In this document: piece after piece, positions 16,433-24,375 of the stretch
Layout: each line of letters begins with the position of its first letter
How positions within the stretch are numbered: position 1 is the stretch's first letter
Assembly: GCF_004363095.1 (NCBI RefSeq)
Contig: NZ_SNYO01000011.1
Location: 162,066-226,065 of the forward strand
Reading direction: 5' to 3'
DNA from: Actinomycetospora succinea
GTDB lineage: Bacteria > Actinomycetota > Actinomycetes > Mycobacteriales > Pseudonocardiaceae
DNA: 64,000 nt
Program-made: the position numbers and the translations under genes
Notes under the pieces: generated by a model
Seen by the model: only the letters and a program-made list of their open reading frames with translations
The model's database searches: none
Told to the model about the DNA's origin: nothing

Positions 16433-17521
16433 GTGACCACCAGCTCCGACGGCGCCGGCCTGCCGGGAGAGCGGCCTGCGTTCAGCTTCCTCACGACCGC
16501 GTACCGCGCCGAGGACACCCTGGGCCGGACGATCGACGCGGTGCTCGCGCAGACGCGGGGCGACTGGGAGCTCGTCGTCGTCGACAACGGCAACGACGAC
16601 GCCGTCGCCGCGGTCGCACAGGCCCACCTCGCCGACCCCCGCATCCGCCTCGTGCGCCAGGAGAACAAGGGCGCCGTGGGCGGGGTGCGCGCGGCGGCCG
16701 AGGTCGCGACCGGGCGGTACCTGGTGGTGCTCAACGCCGACGACGCGATCACCCCGGAGTTCGTCGCGCGCACGGGCGCGGTGCTCGACGCCGAGCCGAC
16801 GGTCGCCGCGGTCACGTGCGACGCCGTGCAGTTCACCGACCCGGGGCAGCAGCCGCTGGCCCGCACCTACCTGCAGGCGGCCGGGCTCGCCGAGGCCCCC
16901 GAGGGCGCGGTGCGGCTGCGCGTCGCGGACGTCGTCGACGGCCCCTGCCCGTACTACTGCGCCCCGATCCGCCGGGACGTGTGGGACGCGCTCGGCGGCA
17001 TGGGCTTCGAGACCGACGCCCCGCTCGTGCACGACCTGGAGTTCTGGCTGCGCGCGATCCTCGCCGGCCACGACGTCCGGATGATCGGCGACAAGCTGGG
17101 CCTGTTCCGCATGGAGGCGGGCTCGGAGAGCCGCCCGGTGGACGCCGAGCACAGCGAGGAGTTCGAGCGCCAGCGCGAGACCGTGCTGCGCCGGGCCGCC
17201 GAGGAGGCCTCCCAGCACGGGGACCCCGAGGCCCGCGCCTCCCTCGACCGCGTCCTGGGCCGCCTGCGCTACCAGCAGGCGATCCGGCGCGCGCGGGTCG
17301 CGTTCTCGCAGGGGGACCCCCACGCCGCGCGCCGGCACGTCACCGAGGCCCACGAGCAGCGCCCGACCGCGCGCACCGGCGCCCTGGTGCTCGCCCTGCG
17401 GGTCGCCCCGCGCGCGCTCGGCGCCGTGCACCCGCTCAAGCGCGGCGTGCAGGCCCGCGTCAAGGCGCTGCGCTCCCGCGACTGGCGTGCGCGCTGGTCG
17501 CGGCACCGGACGGTGCGATGA
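16433..17521 (+). CDS. GT2-family glycosyltransferase
   Basis: 362 residues when started at GTG 16433 (an upstream in-frame ATG exists but lacks support). The GT-A fold begins FSFLTTAYRAEDTLGRTIDAVLAQTRGDWELVVVDNGN, and LVVLNADDAITPEF supplies the DxD-like metal/nucleotide motif. The C-terminal third (about 235-362) is helical and Arg-rich, possibly an amphipathic membrane-surface segment. It ends in an ATGA overlap with the next GT4 gene, so the two probably act on successive steps. Confidence 0.85.
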   Translation: MTTSSDGAGLPGERPAFSFLTTAYRAEDTLGRTIDAVLAQTRGDWELVVVDNGNDDAVAAVAQAHLADPRIRLVRQENKGAVGGVRAAAEVATGRYLVVLNADDAITPEFVARTGAVLDAEPTVAAVTCDAVQFTDPGQQPLARTYLQAAGLAEAPEGAVRLRVADVVDGPCPYYCAPIRRDVWDALGGMGFETDAPLVHDLEFWLRAILAGHDVRMIGDKLGLFRMEAGSESRPVDAEHSEEFERQRETVLRRAAEEASQHGDPEARASLDRVLGRLRYQQAIRRARVAFSQGDPHAARRHVTEAHEQRPTARTGALVLALRVAPRALGAVHPLKRGVQARVKALRSRDWRARWSRHRTVR

Positions 17522-18732
17522 GGATTCTCGTCCTGGCGTCGCGGCGCATCGCGTCGCGGCAGAGTGGCTACGACCTGCGCGTCGCCCACCTGTGCGCCCA
17601 CCTGCCCGGGGAGTCCCACCTCGTCGTCATCCCGCTCGAGGAGGAGACCGACGGGCCGGTGGGCATCGCCGTCGACCCGCTGTTCGCCTCGATCGAGGTG
17701 CTCGCGGCGTTCCCGCCCGGGCGCGAGCGTCCGCGGCGCTACCTGCGGGCGTCCAACGACCACTACATGCAGCTCTCGCGGCCCGGCCGGTTCGCCGAGG
17801 CCCGCGACCGGCTGCGCGAGATCGTGGCCGAGAAGGAGATCACGCACGTCGTCGTGTTCGGCGTCGCGCTGGCCGAGCTCGCCGTCACCCTCGAGGGCGT
17901 CACCACCGTCCTCGACGTCTGCGACAGCGGCGTGCTCACCGCCGAGCGCGCCCTCTCCGGCAGCGCGCACCCCTCGCGCGGGCTGCAGCTCTGGAAGGAC
18001 CGCCTCGCGCTGCGGCGCAAGCGGGCCACCGAGGGCAGCCTGCCCGACCGGTTCGACGTCGTCGTCACCATCAGCGAGCCCGACACCCGCGCCATCGAGC
18101 GCCTCCACGGCAGCCGCGGGGTCGTGCGCACGATCCCCAACGGCGTCGACGACGCGTTCCTCACCCCGCTGCCCGAGCCCGGCGCCCGCCACGGCGTCGT
18201 GTTCTGGGGCAACCTCGGCTTCGCGCCCAACCGCGACGCGCTCTGGTTCTTCCTCAACGAGATCTGGGAGCCGCACCTGCGCGACGCCGGCGTCGAGCTC
18301 TGCGTCGTCGGGCCCAACGCCCCATCGTGGCTCGCCCAGCTCGCGGAGCACGAGCCGCTGATCGTCCTCACCGGCTACGTCGAGGACCTGCGCACGGCCG
18401 TCGCCCCGTACCCCGTGATGATCAACCCGATGCGCACCGGCAGCGGGCTGAAGAACAAGGTGCTCGAGGCGTTCGGGATGGGCGTCGTGGTCGTGTCGAC
18501 GCGGCTCGGCGTCGAGGCGCTGCCCGAGGTCCGCGACGGCGTCTCGCTGATGACCGCCGAGGGGCCCGGCGCGTTCGCCGACGCGATCCGCACGGTGCTC
18601 AAGGACCCCGAGCTGGCCGACGAGCTGCGCGCCGGGGCCCACCGGCTGGTCGAGGAGCACTACCGCTGGGACGCCGTCGGGCGCCGCTGGGCGGACCTGG
18701 TCACGGCGAGTCCGCGGCACGCCGGGCGCTGA
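17518..18732 (+). CDS. GT4-family glycosyltransferase (sugar transferase, PEP-CTERM/EpsH-type layout)
   Basis: 404 residues from ATG 17518 in the ATGA overlap. N-terminus ILVLASRRIASRQSGYDLRVAHLCAHL. The C-terminal half has VVTISEPDTRAIERLHG, VRTIPNGVDDAFLTPLPEPGARHGVVFWGNLGFAPNRDALWFF and NPMRTGSGLKNKVLEAFGMGVVVVST, which is the donor-binding pattern of Glyco_trans_1_4 proteins. Likely a repeat-unit glycosyltransferase; substrate unknown. Confidence 0.85.
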   Translation: MRILVLASRRIASRQSGYDLRVAHLCAHLPGESHLVVIPLEEETDGPVGIAVDPLFASIEVLAAFPPGRERPRRYLRASNDHYMQLSRPGRFAEARDRLREIVAEKEITHVVVFGVALAELAVTLEGVTTVLDVCDSGVLTAERALSGSAHPSRGLQLWKDRLALRRKRATEGSLPDRFDVVVTISEPDTRAIERLHGSRGVVRTIPNGVDDAFLTPLPEPGARHGVVFWGNLGFAPNRDALWFFLNEIWEPHLRDAGVELCVVGPNAPSWLAQLAEHEPLIVLTGYVEDLRTAVAPYPVMINPMRTGSGLKNKVLEAFGMGVVVVSTRLGVEALPEVRDGVSLMTAEGPGAFADAIRTVLKDPELADELRAGAHRLVEEHYRWDAVGRRWADLVTASPRHAGR

Positions 18733-18753
18733 GGCCCGGCGCACCGACGAGGC

Positions 18754-19902
18754 TCAGGCGGGCGCCACCGTGCGCACGGTCGGGTCGACGATCACCCAGT
18801 GGCCGCCGCCGGCCTCCACCTCGGGGATGCGGCGGCGCATCTCACCGAGCATGTCGGTGACGAAGAGCACGACCTCGTCCGGCCGGCGCGCGACGACCTC
18901 GTCCGGGGCCACGATCGGGATCCCGACGCCGGGGAAGCGCCGCCCGTGCTTGGCCGGCGCGCCGTCGGCGACGGCGGGCAGGAGGTCGGGGCCGATGCCG
19001 GCGCGGTTGAGCAGCGGCACCGCGCGGGACGCCGCCGCGTAGCCCAGCACGCCGTGCTGCTTCTCGCGGGACGCGACGAGGTGGGCGTGCAGCTCCTCGG
19101 CGCTGCGCCGGGCGGCCTCCTCCAGGCCGGCGACGACCGCCGGGTCGGTGACCCCGAGCGCGGTCTCACGCTCGATCAGCGACGTCACCGCGGCGGGGTC
19201 GCGCGGGCCGTCGACGCCGTGGCGCCGGGCGGCGACGAGCACCGTCCCCCCGTAGAGGTCGAAGAGGAACGCGTGCGTGACCTCGAAGCCGATCTCGTCG
19301 AGCATCCGCGCGAGCACGGGCGTCGCGTAGTAGGCGTAGTGGCCGTGGCGCAGGGCGTTCCAGCCGCCGTCGGCGACGATCGCGGCCAGCGTGTGGAACT
19401 GGAGCAGCAGCACGCCCCCGGGCGCGGTGGCGGCGGCCCGCTCGGCGAGCCCGGCCCGCTGGTCGGGGGCGTGCATGAGCCCGAAGCAGTCGACGACGAC
19501 GTCCGCGGGCCCGTCCGAGGCCTCCGCCAGCCCGGTCGCGCCGAGCATGCCGAGCCACGAGCCGCCGTGCGGGCTGCCGAACTCCGTCACCGTGCCACCG
19601 CCCCCACCGGTCGCGGCCTGCAGCAGCCCGGCCGCCTCGACCCGCGCCACCGCGTCCCGCGCCTGCGCCACCAGGGCGTCCGGCTCGGCCCCGCGGGGCT
19701 CCTCCGGGGTCGTGGGGTCCTCGGCGAGCTGCGCGAGCCCACACGTGCCGCACAGCCACATCCGCAGCGGGTGCACCGGGTCGGGGCCGGGGTCGTCGGC
19801 GGCCGGGAAGTGGTCGGCGGCGGGCTGGTCACCGAGATCGAGGACGACGGTGCCGTCCGTGGCGCCGCACCAGCGGCAGGGGTCGGTCGGACGGGAATCC
19901 AC
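18754..19902 (-). CDS. C-methyltransferase-like protein with degenerate SAM motif
   Basis: 382 residues from GTG 19902. It has the three-part layout of sugar C-methyltransferases: an N-terminal zinc-binding segment (Cys9, Cys12, Cys51, Cys54), a central methyltransferase-like region, and a C-terminal C-methyltransferase domain (HGVLGYAAASRAVPLLNRAGI, VPIVAPDEVV-like end). SAM motif I, which reads VVEAASNDGYLL in the paralogue at 23083-24375, is here replaced by TVTEFGSPHGGSWLGML, and the YHEHFQYY segment is altered to HGHYAYYATP. It may be inactive or do another job. Its start is 51 bp from the divergent epimerase gene. Confidence 0.7.
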   Translation of the reverse strand: MDSRPTDPCRWCGATDGTVVLDLGDQPAADHFPAADDPGPDPVHPLRMWLCGTCGLAQLAEDPTTPEEPRGAEPDALVAQARDAVARVEAAGLLQAATGGGGGTVTEFGSPHGGSWLGMLGATGLAEASDGPADVVVDCFGLMHAPDQRAGLAERAAATAPGGVLLLQFHTLAAIVADGGWNALRHGHYAYYATPVLARMLDEIGFEVTHAFLFDLYGGTVLVAARRHGVDGPRDPAAVTSLIERETALGVTDPAVVAGLEEAARRSAEELHAHLVASREKQHGVLGYAAASRAVPLLNRAGIGPDLLPAVADGAPAKHGRRFPGVGIPIVAPDEVVARRPDEVVLFVTDMLGEMRRRIPEVEAGGGHWVIVDPTVRTVAPA

Positions 19903-19953
19903 GGACGGGATCCTCTCGCGGTCGGCGCGGACGGGGATGGCAGGGTTCGTCGG

Positions 19954-20502
19954 GTGGAGGTTCGCACGGCAGGCATCGAGGGTGTGCGGGTGCTCGTCCC
20001 CACGCCGCACCGCGACGACCGGGGGCTGTTCACCCGCACGTTCGACACGGCGATCGCCGCGGAGCACGGCATCGACCTGGGCCCGCAGGCGCAGGACAGC
20101 CAGTCGCGCTCCCGGCAGGGCACGATCCGCGGCATGCACGGCCGCGGCGGGCGGGGCGAGGCCAAGCTGGTCCGCGTGGCGCACGGGGCGGTGCTCGACG
20201 TCCTCGTCGACGCCCGGCCGGACTCGCCGACGTTCGGGCGGGTGGAGAGCTTCCGCCTCGACGACGAGGACTTCCACCACCTCTGGGTGCCGCCGGGGCT
20301 GCTGCACGGCTTCCAGGCGCTCACCGAGGTCGCCGACGTCTGCTACCGGATCGACCGCCCGCACGCGCCCGGCGAGGACGTGGCCGTGGCCCACGACGAC
20401 CCGGACCTCGCGATCACCTGGCCGCAGCCGGTCACCGCGATCTCCGAGCGCGACCGCACCGCCGGCTCCTGGAAGTCCCTGGTCGCCCAGCTACGTGCGT
20501 GA
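19954..20502 (+). CDS. dTDP-4-dehydrorhamnose 3,5-epimerase family protein (RmlC-like)
   Basis: 182 residues from GTG 19954. Cupin-fold RmlC signatures: DRGLFTRTF, TIRGMHGR (His62, catalytic base position), AKLVRV (Lys71), LDVLVDARPDSPTFG, LWVPPGLLHGF and ADVCYRID (Tyr131, catalytic acid position). The usual N-x-S before the strand is D-S-Q-S here. It should epimerise a 4-keto-6-deoxy-sugar nucleotide at C3/C5. No 4,6-dehydratase is visible in the window, so its substrate comes from elsewhere. The 3' end is inside a long hairpin shared with the convergent SDR gene. Confidence 0.82.
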   Translation: MEVRTAGIEGVRVLVPTPHRDDRGLFTRTFDTAIAAEHGIDLGPQAQDSQSRSRQGTIRGMHGRGGRGEAKLVRVAHGAVLDVLVDARPDSPTFGRVESFRLDDEDFHHLWVPPGLLHGFQALTEVADVCYRIDRPHAPGEDVAVAHDDPDLAITWPQPVTAISERDRTAGSWKSLVAQLRA

Positions 20503-20540
20503 TCTGCTGAGCTCGATCGCTCAGAAGATCACGCACGTAG
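20491..20540. terminator. Long bidirectional terminator hairpin
   Basis: Arms 20491-20512 and 20519-20540 are complementary at 21 of 22 positions around a six-base loop (TCGATC). The left arm contains the epimerase TGA, and the right arm ends three bases before the convergent SDR stop at 20544. It should stop transcription from both sides. Confidence 0.75.
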
Positions 20541-20543
20541 GGG

Positions 20544-21569
20544 TCAGCTGGGGCGCAGGGAGGAGTCGAGGGTGCCGGCCTCCTGGCGGCTCTTCAGCAC
20601 CGCGAGGCGGGTGAAGCGCCGGTCGAAGGCCTCCTGCGTCAGGCCGCGGGAGCGGTACTCGCGGATGAGCTCCTCGGCGCCGTCGGCCACCGACCACGCG
20701 GGGCGGAAGTCGGGCAGGAACTTGCCGATCTTCGTGAAGTCGACGCGGTAGGAGCGCGGGTCGCCGCCGGTCTCGCCGGTGATGACCAGCTCGGCCTCGG
20801 GCACCGCGACCTTCACCGCGTCGGCGATGTCGCGCACCTGCACGTTGTTCTCCGTCGAGCCCACGTTGAACGCCTGCGCGCGCACCGTGTCCGCCGGCGC
20901 CGCGAGCGCGGCGACGACCGCGGCGCCGATGTCGCGGGCGTGGGCCAGCGGGCGCCAGGGCGTGCCGTCGCTCATGACGAGGATGCGGTTCGACAGCAGC
21001 GCGTGGCCGACGAGGTTGTTCAGCACGATGTCGGCGCGCAGCCGCGGCGAGAACCCGAACGCGGTGGCGTTGCGCATCGACACGGGGACGAAGTCGGCGT
21101 CGGCCATGTCGACGAGGTCGGCCTCGACGCGCACCTTCGACTCGGCGTAGGGGGTCACCGGCTTCATCGGCGCCTCCTCGTCGAGCACGTCCTCGGTGCC
21201 CGACGCGCCGTACACCGAGCAGGTCGAGGCGTAGACGAAGCGCCCGACCCCGGCCTCCTTCGCCAGCCGCGCGAGGCGCGTGGAGGCGTGGTGGTTGATG
21301 TCGTAGGTGTGCTGGGGCGCCAGGGCGCCGAGCGGGTCGTTCGACAGCGCCGCGAGGTGCACGACGGCGTCGAACCCGGCGAGCTGCTCGGCGGTGACGT
21401 CGCGCAGGTCGACGGCCAGCGCCGGGGGCTCGGGCGCGGGCAGCTCGCCGAGCACGCAGTCGGCGTAGAGGCCGGAGTCGAGGCCGGTGACCTCGTGCCC
21501 CGCCTGCGTGAGCTGCGGCGCCATGAGGGTGCCGAGGTAGCCCTGGTGGCCGGTGAGCAGGACGCGCAT
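20544..21569 (-). CDS. NAD-dependent epimerase/dehydratase (extended SDR)
   Basis: 341 residues from ATG 21569. Rossmann motif GHQGYLG (7-13), HLAALSNDP, STCSVYG and the catalytic YAESK (Tyr141, Lys145) define an extended short-chain dehydrogenase such as NDP-sugar 4-epimerase or 4-reductase. The substrate region SMRNATAFGFSPRLRADIVLNNLVGHA resembles enzymes annotated as nucleotide-sugar epimerases in C-methyl-sugar clusters. It is the most distal gene of the minus-strand sugar-modification set and lies 35 bp after the PIG-L gene. Confidence 0.82.
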   Translation of the reverse strand: MRVLLTGHQGYLGTLMAPQLTQAGHEVTGLDSGLYADCVLGELPAPEPPALAVDLRDVTAEQLAGFDAVVHLAALSNDPLGALAPQHTYDINHHASTRLARLAKEAGVGRFVYASTCSVYGASGTEDVLDEEAPMKPVTPYAESKVRVEADLVDMADADFVPVSMRNATAFGFSPRLRADIVLNNLVGHALLSNRILVMSDGTPWRPLAHARDIGAAVVAALAAPADTVRAQAFNVGSTENNVQVRDIADAVKVAVPEAELVITGETGGDPRSYRVDFTKIGKFLPDFRPAWSVADGAEELIREYRSRGLTQEAFDRRFTRLAVLKSRQEAGTLDSSLRPS

Positions 21570-21604
21570 CGCGGCGGTCACTCCTTCGTGTGGTGCTCGG
21601 GACG

Positions 21605-22261
21605 TCAGCCCGACCGTACGGGGCCGCCGAGGCGCGCCCGCGTCAGGTGGAACCCCTCCGCGTAGCGCACGCCGGCCTGCACGCCGCGCACGCGCGCGAG
21701 CCCCCGGAACGTCTCCTCGTCGAACCAGGCGCGGGCCACCTGTGACGGGTAGTGCTCGTGCAGCAGCCGGACCTTGTCGGCGACGACGTCGGGATCCAGC
21801 GGCCACAGCAGCGGCGGCTGCGCGAGGTCCGGCTCGGCCTTGAGGATCTCGTAGCCGAGCGTGAGGTGGTCGCGGAAGACCGTCGGCACGAGCTTGGCGA
21901 GCTCGCGGTGGTCCTGGTGGTCGTCACCCCGGTGCCCGGCCAGGACGAGGTCGGGCTCGCACGTGCGCCGGAACGCCTCGAGCGCCTCCTTGGCCCACTC
22001 CCAGTGCGTCGGGAGCCGGCCGTCGGGCATGTCGAGGACGGTGACCGCGAGGTCGGCGCCGGGGCAGAACGCCGCCAGCGCGGCGCGCTCCTCGGCCTCT
22101 CGCGGCGTCCCGCCGCCGGAGAGCACGAGCACGCGCACCCGGAGACCCGGATGCGCGCGGCACAGCGTCAGCACGGTGCCGCCCGCGCCGATCGGGATGT
22201 CGTCGCAGTGCGCGGCGAGCAGGACCAGCTCGTCGAGGCTCTCGGGGAGCAGCGCGCGCAC
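21605..22261 (-). CDS. PIG-L (LmbE) family N-acetyl-sugar deacetylase
   Basis: 218 residues from GTG 22261. LVLLAAHCDDIPIGAGG corresponds to the zinc-binding AHPDDE motif, and AGHRGDDHQDHRE is the second metal-site/catalytic segment of PF02585. The family removes N-acetyl groups from GlcNAc-type sugars; within a sugar-nucleotide operon it likely deacetylates a sugar or its conjugate. The Pro-Asp-Asp-Glu is changed to Cys-Asp-Asp-Ile, so the metal ligand set is not fully standard. Three bases separate it from the cytidylyltransferase stop. Confidence 0.8.
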   Translation of the reverse strand: MRALLPESLDELVLLAAHCDDIPIGAGGTVLTLCRAHPGLRVRVLVLSGGGTPREAEERAALAAFCPGADLAVTVLDMPDGRLPTHWEWAKEALEAFRRTCEPDLVLAGHRGDDHQDHRELAKLVPTVFRDHLTLGYEILKAEPDLAQPPLLWPLDPDVVADKVRLLHEHYPSQVARAWFDEETFRGLARVRGVQAGVRYAEGFHLTRARLGGPVRSG

Positions 22262-22264
22262 GGC

Positions 22265-23086
22265 TCAGCGGCCGAGGGCCTCGTCGACGAGGCCCTCCAG
22301 CGGCGCGCGCTCGGGCTCGCGCTCCCACACCATCCACGGCCGGGTCCCGGCCCGGTAGGCGGCCTCGAGGGCGTTGCGCTCCTTGAGGGTGTCCGCCGGC
22401 TGCCAGAACCCGTCGTAGGTGTAGGAGAGCAGCTTGCCCTCCTTGGCCAGCGAGGTGCAGGCGTCGCCGACGAGGTCGCCGTTCTCCGGGATGTAGTCGA
22501 TCGCCTCGGGCCGCAGCGCGAAGTACCCGCCGTTCTCGCGGATCCGCATGTCGGTGACCGGGTAGATCGAGTTGACCCGCTCGCTCGGGTCGATGTCCAC
22601 GATGTGGAACACCGCCTGCGGCGGGACGGCGAGCAGCGACGCCGTGGCGTCCGAGCCGCGGAAGCGCTCGATCATGTCGTCGATCGGGGCGTCGGTGAGC
22701 ACGTCGGCGTAGTTGGCGAGGAAGATCTCCTCGTCCTCGACGAGGTGGCGCACGCGGCGCAGGCGCTCCCCGATCGGCGACTCCAGGCCGGTGTGGACGA
22801 AGTGGATCGTCCAGTCGGCGATGTCCGAGCCCTGCAGCTCGACCTCGCCGTGGCGCATGACGAAGTCGTTCGACTCGGTCTCGTGGTAGTCGAGGAAGTA
22901 GTTCTTGACGTGGTGGGCTCCGTAGCCCAGGCACAGGATGAACTCCTTGTGCCCGTAGTGCGCGTAGTAGCGCATGACGTGCCAGATGAGCGGGCGTGGC
23001 CCGACCATCTGCATGGGCTTCGGGGCATCGGAATCGCCGTTGCGCATCCGCATGCCGTAGCCACCGCAGAAGAGGACGACCTTCAC
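22265..23086 (-). CDS. Glucose-1-phosphate cytidylyltransferase-like sugar nucleotidyltransferase
   Basis: 273 residues from GTG 23086, overlapping the C-methyltransferase stop (GTGA). The N-terminus VVLFCGGYGMRMRNG..PKPMQMVGPRPLIWHVMRYY is the nucleotide-binding and sugar-1-phosphate signature, and YGHKEFILCLGYGAHHVKNYF matches RfbF-type cytidylyltransferases. It activates a sugar-1-phosphate as an NDP-sugar, most simply CDP-glucose, the entry point to 3,6-dideoxy and branched sugars. The expected CDP-glucose 4,6-dehydratase is absent from the window. Confidence 0.82.
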   Translation of the reverse strand: MKVVLFCGGYGMRMRNGDSDAPKPMQMVGPRPLIWHVMRYYAHYGHKEFILCLGYGAHHVKNYFLDYHETESNDFVMRHGEVELQGSDIADWTIHFVHTGLESPIGERLRRVRHLVEDEEIFLANYADVLTDAPIDDMIERFRGSDATASLLAVPPQAVFHIVDIDPSERVNSIYPVTDMRIRENGGYFALRPEAIDYIPENGDLVGDACTSLAKEGKLLSYTYDGFWQPADTLKERNALEAAYRAGTRPWMVWEREPERAPLEGLVDEALGR

Positions 23087-24375
23087 GGGTCCACCACCTT
23101 GCCAGAGCCCGGCTCGACCACCTGCAGCGAGGGGATGGGGTAGACGAGCTTCCCGCCCCAGTCGGCCACGTGGGCGAGCTGCGCGGTGATCTCCTCGCGC
23201 AGGTTCCACGGCAGCACGAGCACGTAGTCGGGCCGGTCGGCGTCGATCCGCTCCGGCGGGTGGATCGGGATCCGCGTGCCCGGCGTGTAGCGGCCGTGCT
23301 TGTAGGGGTTGCGGTCGACGGTGTACGCGAGCAGGTCCGGGCGGATGCCGCAGTAGTTCAGCAGCGTGTTGCCCTTGCCCGGCGCGCCGTACCCGGCGAC
23401 GACCTTCCCGGCGTCGGCCGCCTCGATGAGGAAGCGCACCAGGTCGTTGCGGATGCGCGAGACCTCGCCGGCGAACCCGGCGTGCCCCTCGACCGTCTCC
23501 AGCCCCGCCGCGGCCTCCTCGGCCAGCACGTCGGCGACGGCCTGCGACGGGCCCGCCCCGAGCTCCGTGGGCCGCGCCCAGCACCGGATCGACCCGCCGT
23601 GGGTGGGCACCAGCTCGACGTCGACGAGCTCGAGCCCGCCCGAGCGCAGCGCCTTCTGGGCGGTGCCGACCGTGTAGTACTGGAAGTGCTCGTGGTAGAT
23701 CGTGTCGAACTGCCGGTGGCGCATCAGGGTCAGCAGGTGCTGCACCTCGATCGACACCCAGCCGTCGTCGGCCACCATCGCGCGCAGGCCCTGCGTGAAG
23801 CCCACGACGTCGGGGATGTGCGCGTAGACGTTGTTGGCCACGACGAGCGCCGCGGGACCGTGCTCGGCGCGGACGGCCGCCCCGGTCTCCGGCGAGAGGA
23901 ACGCCGTGATCGTCGGCACGCCCTTCTCCCGGGCCGCCGCGCCGACGTTGGCGCTCGGCTCGACGCCGACCGCCCGCATCCCGTCGGCGACGACGTGCTG
24001 GAGCAGGTAGCCGTCGTTGCTCGCCGCCTCGACGACCAGCGAGTCGCTCGTGAGGCCGGCCCGCTCGGTCGCCGCCGTGACGAACCGCCGCGCGTGCTCG
24101 ACCCAGGACGTCGAGAACGACGAGAAGTACGCGTACTCGGTGAACGTCTCGTCCGGGTCGATCAGGGGCGGCAGCTGCACGAGCAGGCACGAGCGGCAGA
24201 CCCGCGGGTGGAGCGGGAACGTCGGCTCGGGCGCCTCGAGGGCCTCCGCGGTGAGGAACAGCTCACAGGGCGGCGTGGCGCCCAGGTCGACGAAGCCGGC
24301 CAGGTCGGCCGAGCCACAGAGGCGACAGATGATCTTGCTGGCTGGGTTGTCCAAGGCTTCCGTCTCAGTAGGCAC
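23083..24375 (-). CDS. Sugar C-methyltransferase (SAM-dependent, class I)
   Basis: 430 residues from GTG 24375. Zinc-binding N-terminal domain with Cys17, Cys20, Cys60 and Cys63; SAM motif I VVEAASNDGYLL (114-125); conserved IYHEHFQYYT; and C-terminal VAGYGAPGKGNTLLNYCGI followed by RNPYKHGRYTPGTRIPI. This is the full architecture of NDP-4-keto-sugar 3-C-methyltransferases (TylC3/NovU/EryBIII type). The product would be a branched, methylated deoxysugar. The gene overlaps the priming sugar transferase by 11 bp and the cytidylyltransferase by 4 bp. Confidence 0.88.
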   Translation of the reverse strand: MPTETEALDNPASKIICRLCGSADLAGFVDLGATPPCELFLTAEALEAPEPTFPLHPRVCRSCLLVQLPPLIDPDETFTEYAYFSSFSTSWVEHARRFVTAATERAGLTSDSLVVEAASNDGYLLQHVVADGMRAVGVEPSANVGAAAREKGVPTITAFLSPETGAAVRAEHGPAALVVANNVYAHIPDVVGFTQGLRAMVADDGWVSIEVQHLLTLMRHRQFDTIYHEHFQYYTVGTAQKALRSGGLELVDVELVPTHGGSIRCWARPTELGAGPSQAVADVLAEEAAAGLETVEGHAGFAGEVSRIRNDLVRFLIEAADAGKVVAGYGAPGKGNTLLNYCGIRPDLLAYTVDRNPYKHGRYTPGTRIPIHPPERIDADRPDYVLVLPWNLREEITAQLAHVADWGGKLVYPIPSLQVVEPGSGKVVDP

